Part shown: positions 55,840-64,000 of the stretch, piece by piece
Position numbering within the stretch: position 1 is the stretch's first letter
How the letters are laid out: each line of letters opens with the position of its first letter
Source of the DNA: Alphaproteobacteria bacterium HGW-Alphaproteobacteria-18
GTDB lineage: Bacteria > Pseudomonadota > Alphaproteobacteria > Caulobacterales > Hyphomonadaceae
Direction of reading: 5' to 3'
Length of the DNA: 64,000 bases
NCBI GenBank assembly: GCA_002841155.1
Contig: PHEH01000004.1
Span: 124,001 to 188,000 of the forward strand
The notes under the pieces: generated by a model
Told to the model about the DNA's origin: nothing
Seen by the model: the letters and a program-made list of their open reading frames with translations, nothing else
Database searches by the model: none
Made by a program: the position numbers and the translations under genes

Positions 55840-56286
55840 CTACCGTGCTGCTGCCAGCACTTTCTCAAAATCGGCCGGCTCTCGCATGACCTGCACCTGC
55901 CCCCATTCACACATCGCGCGCAGCACCGGCTCGAGAGCCTGACCTGCCGGGGTCAGCGAGTATTCGACGCGGGGCGGAATTTCCGCAAACACCTCACGGC
56001 GAACAAGGTTGTCAGCCTCAAGATCCCGCAGCTGGTTGGTCAGCATGCGCTGGGTGCACCCAGGCAGTGACCTCTGCAATTCGTTGAACCTCCGTGTGCG
56101 CACCAAAAGCCGGAGGATGATAAGCGCTTTCCACTTTCCCCCGATCCGGCTGATCGCGGCCTCGACAGGGCAATGCTCCACAAGGTGATGGCGGGCTTGC
56201 CGGAGCGGAAGAGCGGCCGATGAAACCGAATCCGATATCAGTGCACTTTCAGACACTGAGTGCATGTTTTGTGCGTTCTTGTGCAT
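55840..56286 (-). CDS. HxlR-family transcriptional regulator
   Basis: 148 aa from Met 56286; TTG at 56304 with AAGGAA is an alternative. HxlR winged helix: CPVEAAISRIGGKWKALIIL then LPGCTQRMLTNQLRDLEAD. Cys at 32 could sense thiol-reactive compounds as in YodB/HypR. Divergent from the alpha/beta hydrolase gene, 66 bp apart. Confidence 0.9.
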   Translation of the reverse strand: MHKNAQNMHSVSESALISDSVSSAALPLRQARHHLVEHCPVEAAISRIGGKWKALIILRLLVRTRRFNELQRSLPGCTQRMLTNQLRDLEADNLVRREVFAEIPPRVEYSLTPAGQALEPVLRAMCEWGQVQVMREPADFEKVLAAAR

Positions 56287-56352
56287 GAGCGATCTGATCC
56301 TCAACTTTCCTTTTCAAGCTGCGCAATGTCGCGCACGCCCTGGAGACACCTT

Positions 56353-57207
56353 ATGCTTACCCGAAACTTTCTTGCTTCTCTCGCCGCCGCAATCATGTGG
56401 GGGCAACCAGCACTCGCGGACGATACCGTCCTGCTTGGCCACCGCATCCACGGCCATGGCCCCGAGCACGTCATCATGCTGCATGACTGGATGGGAGATG
56501 CATCCAATTATGACGATGTGTTGCCCTGGCTGGATGAAGACCGCTTCACCTACGTCCTCGCCGATGTCCGAGGTTACGGGCTGTCGCGCAATCTCGAAGG
56601 TGCGTTCACGTCCGACGAAGTCAGCGGCGACATTGCACGCCTTGCCGATCACCTCGGATGGTCGCAGTTCCACCTCGTCGGTCATTCGATGAACGGGATG
56701 GCGGGGTTCAAGTTCCTGCTCAATGACGCGCTCGGTGCCGGGCGGCTCAAAAGCTATGTTGCGGTAACGCCTGTTACACCGGACGGTTACCCGGCGACTG
56801 AAGAAGACCGCGCTTTCCTCGCTGCTGCAATCTCGGACGATGATACCGCTCGCATGGCATTCGGCGCCCTGACAGGGGCAAAGCTCAACTCGGCCTGGGG
56901 CGATGGCAAGACTGCCCGCAATCGGCAGACGTCTCGGCCAGACGCCCTCAAAGGCTATTACACGATGTGGCTCGACGAAGACTTCTCTGAAGCGTTCCGA
57001 AAGGCTCATATTGCTACGCCCGTTCTTGTGATCGGCGGGCGAAATGACCTGCCGGGTTTCCAGGAAGCTCACTACTCGGCGACGATCGCCAATTGGCTTC
57101 AGAACGTGCGCTTTCACTATGTGACGGATGCAGGTCACTATCCCATGCAGGAAACGCCGGTCCTGTTCGCAAGCCTGATCGAAGGTCATTTTGCAGCGGC
57201 CCGGTAA
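56353..57207 (+). CDS. Alpha/beta hydrolase, exported
   Basis: 284 aa. Signal peptide to about residue 22 (PALA). HDWMGDASNYDDV near 44, nucleophile Ser112 in VGHSMNGM, acid in GGRNDLPG near 235, His in DAGHYPMQ near 262. Likely HxlR-controlled. Substrate unknown; resembles non-heme haloperoxidase/esterase-like members. Confidence 0.86.
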   Translation: MLTRNFLASLAAAIMWGQPALADDTVLLGHRIHGHGPEHVIMLHDWMGDASNYDDVLPWLDEDRFTYVLADVRGYGLSRNLEGAFTSDEVSGDIARLADHLGWSQFHLVGHSMNGMAGFKFLLNDALGAGRLKSYVAVTPVTPDGYPATEEDRAFLAAAISDDDTARMAFGALTGAKLNSAWGDGKTARNRQTSRPDALKGYYTMWLDEDFSEAFRKAHIATPVLVIGGRNDLPGFQEAHYSATIANWLQNVRFHYVTDAGHYPMQETPVLFASLIEGHFAAAR

Positions 57208-57314
57208 CCCGGCGCAAACGTCCAGCCGGGCGCATCACGCGATTGCTACTCGCGTGTTGCGCCCGCTCCTTACATAACGCGCGAACTGCGCAATTTTTGG
57301 GGCGAAGCAATTGC

Positions 57315-57647
57315 ATGCCAACTGAGACCTTCATTCTACTGATCATGTCCCTCTACGGTGCGGGTCAGGCTGCTGTCATGGGACGCTCTGAAACCCTCCA
57401 GCAGGTTCACCGGAACTTTTCGGAGACATTCTTCCTGTTTTCGGCAGGCATCTTGCTTATCCCGCTGGTCGGCACGTTCGGTGTCTGGTCTGCCAAGGGC
57501 AGCGTTGTCTATGCCGCTGGCCGGGCTGCCTATCTTGCGCTTTCCTGGGGCGCCGCGCGGAAGCTGCGCAAATGGGCATGGGCAACCTCCATTGCCGGCA
57601 TCGTGGGAGTTCTCGCAGATGTCGTCCGGATCACCGTATCGGCCTAG
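57315..57647 (+). CDS. Small membrane protein, MAPEG-like
   Basis: 110 aa, four helices. VHRNFSETFFLF near residue 31 resembles the RxHxNxxE signature of MAPEG proteins, which use glutathione. Weak match, so tentative. Met 57315 chosen; no strong ribosome site. Confidence 0.6.
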   Translation: MPTETFILLIMSLYGAGQAAVMGRSETLQQVHRNFSETFFLFSAGILLIPLVGTFGVWSAKGSVVYAAGRAAYLALSWGAARKLRKWAWATSIAGIVGVLADVVRITVSA

Positions 57648-57669
57648 GCCGTGAGTAGACCTCTGCCCC

Positions 57670-58080
57670 TCACACGTGTTTGTCAGCACTGCGCCGGCGC
57701 CGTTCAAGCAGGAGCGCTACCAGCGTTGCAAGCAACAGGAGTGCCACGATCGGGACGGCCACGTTGATACCGTAGATCGCAATCTGGGTTCCGTCCGTGT
57801 GCAACATCGAGCCGCCATAAGTGCCCTGCAATGCCCAGGCGATCAGGAAAGGCAACGAAAGTGGCAGGCAAAGGAGCAGAGCCGCAAAGGCGCGCCCTTT
57901 TCGCCAGACGAGGTAAAGCGCCGTGCCGGCGATCATGCCGTTTGCAAGGAGCTGCCAGGCTTCGTGCAACCGCGCATGTCCCGGCCAGTCCTCATTCAGC
58001 AGATGCGTCTCGCTGATTTCCAGGACCGGGATGAGAACCAGAAAGACGGCTGCATAGCCCGTCACCACAATCCTGTTCAT
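57670..58080 (-). CDS. Membrane protein, 136 aa
   Basis: Four helices; HLLNEDWPGHARLHEAWQLL near residue 27 is a notable His-rich loop. Divergent from TetR(4), whose tandem operators lie just upstream of this start, so it is a likely target. Confidence 0.75.
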   Translation of the reverse strand: MNRIVVTGYAAVFLVLIPVLEISETHLLNEDWPGHARLHEAWQLLANGMIAGTALYLVWRKGRAFAALLLCLPLSLPFLIAWALQGTYGGSMLHTDGTQIAIYGINVAVPIVALLLLATLVALLLERRRRSADKHV

Positions 58081-58100
58081 GAACTTCTCCCGTCACGATG

Positions 58101-58141
58101 TTGACACTGTCTATATTGACTTGAAAATTGACACTGTCAAT
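58101..58141. promoter_or_regulatory. Tandem TetR(4) operators
   Basis: TTGACACTGTCTATAT (58101) and ATTGACACTGTCAAT (58127-58141) repeat with 28-bp spacing. The second is a perfect palindrome ATTGACA-C-TGTCAAT. Located between the divergent membrane gene and tetR. Confidence 0.7.
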
Positions 58142-58148
58142 ATGGCGC

Positions 58149-58775
58149 ATGACCCGAACAAAGACCTTTCATCATGGCAACCTGCGACGGGCCCTAATCG
58201 AGGCCGCGCTGAACCTGCTCGACGCAGAGGGCAGCGCCGGCGTCACGATCCGGGCGGTCGCGGCGAAAGCGGGCGTGTCCCATGCCGCGCCTGCCAATCA
58301 CTTCAGGGATCGCAAGGCTCTTCTGACCGCTGTCGCGAAGGCCGAGTTCGAACAGATCTCGGAGCACATAAATTCTGGACTGGCATCCAGGACAAAGGAT
58401 CGTGCCCGGATATTTCTGGACACGATTGCCAACTATGCTTTTGCGCATCCGAACCGGTACGACTTGTTGTGGCGCAGCGACCTCGTTGATCATGCGGATG
58501 CCGACCTCGCGCCGCTGCTCGACAGTCTCTATGCATCGCTCTGCACCGAACTTGCTCGGGAACCCAATCATGCTGGCCGTGACATCGACACGGTAGCGGT
58601 TGCGCTCTGGTCGATGATGCACGGCTATGTCGCTTTGCGGCTTTCGGGAATGTTCGAGCCTGCTGAGGACCGCGTGACAGGTGAGCCGCGGTACGATGCG
58701 CTGATGTCACTCCTTTTGCCTGCGGCCAAGCCGGCGTCTTCGAGGATGGGCAAACGGAGCGCCCGAAAGCCATGA
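58149..58775 (+). CDS. TetR-family regulator (4)
   Basis: 208 aa from Met 58149. Helix-turn-helix RALIEAALNLLDAEGSAGVT then AGVSHAAPANHFRDRKAL (about 14-55). Overlaps the GNAT gene by ATGA. Probably represses itself and the divergent membrane gene through the tandem sites. Confidence 0.9.
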   Translation: MTRTKTFHHGNLRRALIEAALNLLDAEGSAGVTIRAVAAKAGVSHAAPANHFRDRKALLTAVAKAEFEQISEHINSGLASRTKDRARIFLDTIANYAFAHPNRYDLLWRSDLVDHADADLAPLLDSLYASLCTELAREPNHAGRDIDTVAVALWSMMHGYVALRLSGMFEPAEDRVTGEPRYDALMSLLLPAAKPASSRMGKRSARKP

Positions 58776-59230
58776 CGATCATCCGCGCACTCACAACCGC
58801 AGACCTCGACGTTATTTGTGATCACAGAGCCCGGATGTTCCTGGAAGCGGGCCGGGCTGCACCGGATGTACAAGCGATGGCGGCGCCATTCCGCGCCTGG
58901 CTGGAACCCAGGCTGTCGGACGGGCGTTATTTCGGCTTTATGGCTGAAGCTCGCGGGTGCATTGTTGCCGGCGTGGGCTTGATGGAGCTCGATTGGCCGC
59001 CGCATCCTGCCCATCCGGTTGAAAGCCGGCGCGGCTATGTCCTGAATGTCTTCGTGGAGCCGGAATTCCGGCGCCGGAAAATTGCCAAGGCTCTTATGGA
59101 CGCGGCAGAATCAGAATTCCGGTCGAGGGGTCTCGGCTACCTCATCCTGCACGCCACAAGGCAAGGCGCGCCCTTGTATGAATCGAAGGGATGGCGCGCC
59201 ACATCTGAAATGAGCAAGCAGATAGCCTGA
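58772..59230 (+). CDS. GNAT-family N-acetyltransferase
   Basis: 152 aa. Acetyl-CoA-binding region YVLNVFVEPEFRRRKIAKAL near residue 90 with the RRxxG/A-like loop (RRRKIAKA), and YESKGWRAT at the end. Coupled to TetR(4). Acceptor unknown. Confidence 0.92.
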   Translation: MTIIRALTTADLDVICDHRARMFLEAGRAAPDVQAMAAPFRAWLEPRLSDGRYFGFMAEARGCIVAGVGLMELDWPPHPAHPVESRRGYVLNVFVEPEFRRRKIAKALMDAAESEFRSRGLGYLILHATRQGAPLYESKGWRATSEMSKQIA

Positions 59231-59275
59231 TAGCCGCAACGTGCCCGGGCACAGCCCCTGATGGCCCCTCACAGA

Positions 59276-59869
59276 TCAGTCGTTCGAGTTTGCCGGCGTT
59301 GCGGCGGGCAAGAATGCCGAATTGATCAGCACACGTGCGGCAGCGCGCGCGGCATCTGCCGCACGGTGCGCATCATTCAGGTGAGCGATGTTGATGGCAC
59401 CTTCAGAAACCAGCTGCAGGTGCAGCGCGAGTTCTGCCGGATTGCGGGCCCCCGCTTTTTCCGCAAGCTTTTCGAGATAGAGCTGGAGCAGTCGCTTGTG
59501 TTCGGCCGCCGCAGCATGGATTGGGCTGGCGCGGTCCTGAAATTCAGCAGACGCTTTCACGAACATGCAGCCTCTGAACCCCGGCTCAGTCAGCCACTCG
59601 TGCAAGGCGTCAAAGACCGCAACCAGCCTGAGAGAGGGCTCACTCGCCAGCACTTCGACCCTGCGCACCAGCCAGTTCCGGAATTGCTCATCACGCAGCC
59701 GAAGCGTGGCGAGGATCAGATCGTCCTTGGTCCGAAAATGCTTGTAGATCGACGTTTTCGAAACGCCCGTCTCCGCCGCGATCCGGTCCATGCCGATGGC
59801 GTTGAAGCCCCCCTCATAGAAGATCTTCAGCGCACTTTGGACGAGCTCATCCCTTTTCGACGCACTCAA
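59276..59869 (-). CDS. TetR-family regulator (5)
   Basis: 197 aa. Helix-turn-helix LVQSALKIFYEGGFNAIGMD then TGVSKTSIYKHFRTKDDL (about 9-50). Divergent from the alpha/beta hydrolase gene 225 bp away; the same 16-bp element lies near both starts. Confidence 0.92.
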   Translation of the reverse strand: MSASKRDELVQSALKIFYEGGFNAIGMDRIAAETGVSKTSIYKHFRTKDDLILATLRLRDEQFRNWLVRRVEVLASEPSLRLVAVFDALHEWLTEPGFRGCMFVKASAEFQDRASPIHAAAAEHKRLLQLYLEKLAEKAGARNPAELALHLQLVSEGAINIAHLNDAHRAADAARAAARVLINSAFLPAATPANSND

Positions 59870-59892
59870 GGCAGCAGGACCTCCAGATTACA

Positions 59893-59908
59893 TTTACCGT
59901 TCTGTACA
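59893..59908. promoter_or_regulatory. TetR(5) operator candidate, site 1
   Basis: TTTACCGTTCTGTACA, 24 bp upstream of the tetR start. 15 of 16 bases as in site 2. Confidence 0.65.
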
Positions 59909-60046
59909 TATCACGACTTCACAAGAAGTAAATTATAGAGAGCATTTCTGCTTAAATTACAGAGATTTGCATCTGAGCGCATAACAACCTCCACCCGAAT
60001 AGGCGAACTTTTCATTGACTGATCGGTTAACGTCTCCTAAGTCACC

Positions 60047-60062
60047 TTTACCGATCTGTACA
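60047..60062. promoter_or_regulatory. TetR(5) operator candidate, site 2
   Basis: TTTACCGATCTGTACA, 32 bp before the hydrolase start. A related TTGACTGATCGGTTAA lies at 60015-60030. Confidence 0.65.
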
Positions 60063-60093
60063 CCTTTCGTGAATTTCAACGCGCGAAGCGCAA

Positions 60094-61137
60094 ATGGAGA
60101 ACCTGATGTTTAGCCTAGAAGTTACCTCGCCCGCCGCAGCACCCCAGGCCGCCCGGTCGAGGCGGGCATTGCTTATTGCGGCAACCGCAGCCGCCCTTGT
60201 GATTGGTCTCGTCGGCGCTTGCGCGCCTTCCGCACAATCTGAACCCGTTGCGCTGACCCGCACGGCGACCCCGGCCGTTCACTACCGCGATCTCACGATC
60301 AACGGGATCAAGATTGCCTACAGGGAGGCTGGCGATCCGGCGAACCCGACGATCGTATTGCTGCACGGATTTCCGACCTCCTCCCAGATGTTCCGGAACC
60401 TCATCCCGGAACTGGCCAAGACCTACCATGTGCTTGCACCGGACTACCCAGGCTACGGTGCCAGCGACATGCCGGCCCGTGAGACCTTCGAGTACAGCTT
60501 TGCGAACTTCGCAAATATCATCGACGGTTTCCTGACCGAGAAGAATGTATCGTCCTACGCGCTCTACGTGATGGATTACGGCGCGCCGGTCGGCTACCGC
60601 CTGTTTGCAAAGCACCCGGAGCGCGTCACCGGCTTCGTGATCCAGAACGGCAACGCCTACGAAGAAGGGCTTCGCGAGTTTTGGGATCCCATCAAGGCCT
60701 ACTGGGCCGATCCGTCTGAAGCAAACCGCGATGCGCTCCGCGGTCTCCTGACGCTCGATGCAACAAAGTGGCAGTACACTCATGGCGTCGGAGACGTCAC
60801 GCGGGTCAGCCCGGATACTTGGTTCACGGATCAATACCTTCTGGACCGCGCGGGTAACGCCGAGATCCAACTCGATATGTTCCTGAGCTATGCTAGAAAC
60901 GTATCGGAATATCCTCGCTGGCAGGAGCTTTTCCGGGAGCACCAGCCGCCTGCCCTGATCGTCTGGGGAAAGAATGACCAGATTTTCCCGGCGGATGGAG
61001 CCCATCCGTACAAGCGCGACCTGACGGATCTCGAGTTCCATCTGCTCGATACCGGCCACTTCGCTCTCGAGGAATACGGTCCAGACATCGCCGCTGAGAT
61101 GATCGAGTTCCTCGATCGCGAAATCCCTCGCGACTGA
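60094..61137 (+). CDS. Alpha/beta hydrolase with Asp nucleophile (epoxide hydrolase/dehalogenase-like), exported
   Basis: 347 aa. Lipobox-like VGAC (Cys43) after a long Arg-containing signal; Met 60106 is an alternative start. [10 protein letters not shown] near 91, nucleophile Asp161 in VMDYGAPVG, His in [12 protein letters not shown] near 325. An Asp nucleophile points to epoxide hydrolase, haloalkane or haloacetate dehalogenase. Export is unusual for these. Under TetR(5). Confidence 0.88.
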   Translation: MENLMFSLEVTSPAAAPQAARSRRALLIAATAAALVIGLVGACAPSAQSEPVALTRTATPAVHYRDLTINGIKIAYREAGDPANPTIVLLHGFPTSSQMFRNLIPELAKTYHVLAPDYPGYGASDMPARETFEYSFANFANIIDGFLTEKNVSSYALYVMDYGAPVGYRLFAKHPERVTGFVIQNGNAYEEGLREFWDPIKAYWADPSEANRDALRGLLTLDATKWQYTHGVGDVTRVSPDTWFTDQYLLDRAGNAEIQLDMFLSYARNVSEYPRWQELFREHQPPALIVWGKNDQIFPADGAHPYKRDLTDLEFHLLDTGHFALEEYGPDIAAEMIEFLDREIPRD

Positions 61138-61149
61138 GCTGGCGACTGC

Positions 61150-61173
61150 GCGGCATGGGAGACCCCATGCCGC
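61150..61173 (+). terminator. Hairpin after the alpha/beta hydrolase gene
   Basis: Perfect 10-bp stem GCGGCATGGG/CCCATGCCGC with AGAC loop, 12 bp after the stop. The following CGTTCCT is only weakly T-rich. Confidence 0.55.
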
Positions 61174-61253
61174 CGTTCCTCCAACACTAGCCGGTCCCGG
61201 ATTGATTCAGGTCACGGCCCCGCGCGTCAAAATTCACACATCAAGGAATACGC

Positions 61254-61670
61254 ATGAGCCAGATTCCCCTTACCCACGGCGTCCATCACATTGGCCTTAC
61301 GGTTCCCGACGTCGCCGAAACAGCCGATTTCTTCGTCAGTGTCCTGGGCTTCACCCAGGTCGGAACCCGTCCGGATTACCCGGCCGTGTTTGTTCGTGAC
61401 ACGGCTGTTCTCTTGTCTCTCTGGCAGGTTCAGGAAAAGGACCGCCTGGTAGCGTTTGAACGCAAGAACACAGTCGGCCTGCATCACCTCGCCTTGAACG
61501 TGGACGGCGAGCAAGGCCTCGCATCCGCGTTCGCACGACTGGCAGGTGCGCCTGGCGTCACGATAGAATTTGGCCCGGAACCGCTTGGAAAGGGCCCCTC
61601 GCGTCACATGATGTGCCAGATCCCTGGCGGCATCCGTCTTGAGTTGATTGCGGCGGCGCAGAAGGCATAG
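61254..61670 (+). CDS. VOC-family (glyoxalase-like) protein (2)
   Basis: 138 aa. VHHIGLTVPDVAETADFF near residue 10 and LHHLALNVDGEQGLASAF near 75 carry the paired metal His; closing IPGGIRLELI has the Glu. Substrate unknown; may detoxify alongside the preceding hydrolase. Confidence 0.88.
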   Translation: MSQIPLTHGVHHIGLTVPDVAETADFFVSVLGFTQVGTRPDYPAVFVRDTAVLLSLWQVQEKDRLVAFERKNTVGLHHLALNVDGEQGLASAFARLAGAPGVTIEFGPEPLGKGPSRHMMCQIPGGIRLELIAAAQKA

Positions 61671-62541
61671 CCGCTGACAGCCCTCGACGCCGCCAGTCAA
61701 CGAAACTGAACTGAAACGCCTTGCCTGGGTTCGGCCCGACGGTGTTGCGCCAGGTCAGGAATCCCAGCAGCTTTTGGGCTGCGCAGATCGTGGGGTTCCC
61801 GCAAGCGCCCGCTCATCACTGGACAGGGGGCAAAGACTGGAGCACGAAAGCGGATCGGCGTCATGACGCGATCCATAGTCTTTTTCCTAATTTATCAACG
61901 TATTATGAGTTAAAAATCGACTCTTGGTCCTCGTTCCGGTGTGGATTTGGTCCACATTTTTGAGGACCCCGCCGAGATCAATTCAACCCGTCCTGCCAGA
62001 TCGATAAACTATGATATTTTTGCAGCTTCGGGAATCCCAGATTCATTGGCCCAGAGTGCCGGCTCGCGATCCTCTTTCTAGGCGGACCAACAGAAATTCG
62101 GGCAGTCGTACTCATCCGGCATGAAACTCATCGAGACGGGGCAAAGCACGGCGGGCAGATCGACTGCGAAACTTTATGCGGCCTCGATTGGTTCTGAACT
62201 CCAGAGATCTCAGGCAGGCGGTGTCGGATCGCTGGAGGTCGGCGAGGCAAGTTCGGGATCATAGGTAACGCTGATAACCTGCCGCTCCAGCATCCGCTGA
62301 ACCTCGGGCTGAAGTTACAAAGTTCGCAAGCCATTAGCGGGGACTGACAAAGTTCGAATTCACGCCACCAGCAAGAGTATGCCGTAGACGTATTTTTTGC
62401 TCGGCCTGCAGACAGCGCAATACTGCCCCCGTGCTTGAGCCCCAATTGTTGCGGCGAACCTCCCGAAGCGACGCAGCTAAAGAATTAGTCGCCCCTTACC
62501 CGGGCCAGCCGGACTTTGGAGTTTCTTGCCGACTTGGTTCT
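61671..62541. pseudogene. Decayed copy of the 249-aa gene and surrounding remnants
   Basis: Minus-strand codons at about 61727-61810 read TICAAQKLLGFLTWRNT then PGKAFQ; the intact protein has MICAAQKLLAFLLEHET and QGKAFQ. The upstream DNA, including the 43-bp element, also matches. The rest of the gene is missing. From about 62000 to 62540 no gene is supported; ACAAAGTTCG occurs twice (62316 and 62348), possibly a remnant of a mobile element. Confidence 0.6.
61926..61968. repeat. 43-bp element with GGTCCTC/GAGGACC ends, copy B
   Basis: Same length, ends and internal TTTGGTCCACA as copy A at 25372. Internal region has diverged, so the copies are not recent. Confidence 0.65.
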
Positions 62542-63156
62542 TTAGCAGTTTCCGACCGTTAATCGGGAAAAGCTCCGACGCACCATTTCCTGTCCTCGTT
62601 CTCTGAGATCTAGCAAATCATCATCCCGGCCTGAGATAGCGCACTCCGTTGCAACGCCGAGCATCAGCCGCAGGTACAGCACGGCGTCTTCCTCGCAATT
62701 GATAGCCGGGTTGATCGTGGCGTCTGCCAGCCCCTTTCTGATCAACAGTCCGACCTCGTCCAACAAATCCGACTTAGCTATGGCGACTGCATTACGCATG
62801 GCCGGAAGGTCCGGAATATGGGCCGACAGTATTTCAAAAAACGCCGCCTGTTCAAAATCCGCCGAAGCGGCTCTCACATGGGCCGAAAAATGATGCATCA
62901 AGGCATCAATCCCATTGTGATTCACCAAACAGAGCTCAGATGTCAGGTGCTTGCGCCGGGCATTCAGATAGCGGACCGCCGCAACCAGCAGCCCCTCTCT
63001 GGAACCGAATCGCTGATAGGTCTGCCCCCGGCTATAGCCCGCGAGTCGGCCGACTTCTTCACATGTCAGCCCCTGAATTCCGACACGGACCGCGACGCGG
63101 CAGGCTGCAGACAGGAGCTGGCTCTCGGACCTCAGTCGGCGCTGAGGTTGTGACAT
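62542..63156 (-). CDS. TetR-family regulator (6)
   Basis: 204 aa from Met 63156 (MSQPQRR). Helix-turn-helix LLSAACRVAVRVGIQGLTCE then AGYSRGQTYQRFGSREGL (about 13-55). Divergent from the diiron gene, 280 bp apart. Confidence 0.88.
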   Translation of the reverse strand: MSQPQRRLRSESQLLSAACRVAVRVGIQGLTCEEVGRLAGYSRGQTYQRFGSREGLLVAAVRYLNARRKHLTSELCLVNHNGIDALMHHFSAHVRAASADFEQAAFFEILSAHIPDLPAMRNAVAIAKSDLLDEVGLLIRKGLADATINPAINCEEDAVLYLRLMLGVATECAISGRDDDLLDLRERGQEMVRRSFSRLTVGNC

Positions 63157-63436
63157 TCGAACTTCGTACACGGAATTCCTCCGTCGTTTACGACCTTGCC
63201 AGACAATACCGCCAAGGGCTTCTTGTCCATCTGGAGACGATCCGTCCGAACAAGGCAGGCTCAACTACTTTTCCTGCTGCCCGGAATTTCGAGATCCCGA
63301 AGACGTGGAAAGTATGTCACGCCCCCAAAGATGACGCATCCGTCATTTTCCGTATATCCTTTATTTTTTGTACCGATAGCGTCCCTCCACTGGCGCGAAA
63401 TCGAGACGCCAAGTCACGATAAAGGGAGAAACGACG

Positions 63437-64000
63437 ATGAAAGTTAAGCTCGTATCCGGGCCGCCAACCCAGCCCCGCACATTTGAAGATCCAGGCGAAC
63501 TCGCCGACAAGCTGTCGCCGGAAGATGTCGAGATCGTACGCGAGATCTTCAACACGCCGCTGACCGGTTCTTATAACTGGGACTATGAAAGCGCGAACGC
63601 CAAGATCCGGCGGCTCTACGAACTCGGCAAACGCTTTAACTGGAACGCTGAGCTGGATGTCGACTGGGAGGTGCCTTTCGACAAGTCGCAGGGTCCGTCG
63701 CAGGCCGGTCTCAATCCCCTGCACGATCACCCGGTTTTCCTGGCGATGAGCGACGAGCAACGCAGCGAATATGCGTGGCGATCCCTTTCCCAGGTGCTCT
63801 CGCAATTCCTGCACGGCGAACAGGGTGCGATGATGGTTGCCTCGCAGCTTGTCTCCTGCGCGCCGACCTATGATGCGAAGCTTTATGCTGCCTCCCAGAC
63901 TTTTGATGAGGCACGCCATGTCGAGGTGTTCAACAAATACCTGCGCACGCGCTGCCGGATCGAATATCCCGTCAACCCGAGCCTGAAGCTTCTGCTGGAC
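63437..64000 (+). CDS. Ferritin-like diiron protein (5' part; runs off right edge)
   Basis: 188 residues visible. AAGGGAG site before Met 63437. Diiron ligands: Glu128 in FLHGEQGAM and Glu158/His161 in DEARHVEVF, a four-helix-bundle pattern as in ribonucleotide reductase R2-like oxidases and monooxygenase subunits. Second ExxH pair lies beyond the window. Probably an O2-activating oxygenase under TetR(6). Confidence 0.82.
   Translation, partial: MKVKLVSGPPTQPRTFEDPGELADKLSPEDVEIVREIFNTPLTGSYNWDYESANAKIRRLYELGKRFNWNAELDVDWEVPFDKSQGPSQAGLNPLHDHPVFLAMSDEQRSEYAWRSLSQVLSQFLHGEQGAMMVASQLVSCAPTYDAKLYAASQTFDEARHVEVFNKYLRTRCRIEYPVNPSLKLLLD

Noticed and set aside
62000-62541. Insertion sequence
   Set aside because: Two ACAAAGTTCG copies and broken frames hint at one, but no transposase motif or terminal inverted repeat can be shown.

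Overview
The window is GC-rich, densely coded DNA of an aerobic Gram-negative alphaproteobacterium. The gene families point to the Hyphomonas/Caulobacter side of the group: glycan-type TonB-dependent receptors, TRAP uptake with a uronate pathway, DUF2282/DUF692/DUF2063 bufferin genes, PaaX and many TetR regulators. This placement is inferred from families, not from a marker gene. I found no rRNA, tRNA, CRISPR array or complete insertion sequence.

1-18.96 kb is a pectin/uronate utilisation locus. It has an outer-membrane receptor, surface or periplasmic enzymes (PL1-type pectate lyase, GH43, type-B carboxylesterase, a second esterase, a cupin lipoprotein), a TRAP importer (dctPQM), and cytoplasmic steps: an RpiB-like isomerase, a KduD-like dehydrogenase, KDG kinase and an FAH-family hydratase. 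A PEP carboxylase-like gene sits at the end of the TRAP operon. A LacI regulator lies in the middle. A 14-bp ACCGGT-centred operator occurs six times, in the promoter region of every transcription unit except lacI itself.

19-27 kb is housekeeping/accessory: a divergent fatty-acid desaturase/PaaX pair, a DEAD-box helicase with a good terminator, an enoyl-CoA hydratase, a PilZ protein, and an AT-rich patch holding an unknown 249-aa gene. Decayed copies of that gene occur at 34.1 kb and 61.8 kb. SulP and a tandem universal stress protein follow. 28-34.4 kb is patchy, with wide non-coding gaps, a truncated AraC-type regulator, an acyltransferase, an S41-like protease, a VOC protein, a double thioredoxin-fold glutaredoxin and an AhpD-like protein.

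34.4-47.2 kb has a second TonB receptor, a TetR regulator, two AhpD-like genes, and a tightly coupled nine-gene operon. That operon starts with a bufferin module (bufA precursor, MNIO enzyme, BufC partner, DoxX) and continues into an FG-GAP/UnbV protein, membrane proteins, a lipoprotein hydrolase and a small NrtS-like protein. A thioredoxin-like lipoprotein and a second DoxX-like gene follow. Three copies of a TTGTT(G/T)ACTG...AGTC operator link the AhpD-like gene, the bufferin operon and the Trx/DoxX pair.

47.2-64 kb is a series of small regulator-plus-enzyme modules (TetR, LysR, HxlR with crotonase, alpha/beta hydrolases, SMP-30-like, isochorismatase, NTF2, VOC, diiron protein). Several carry recognisable operator palindromes. 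Two long intergenic hairpins flank the isochorismatase-family gene. Both window edges cut genes: ppc-like on the left, a diiron protein on the right.
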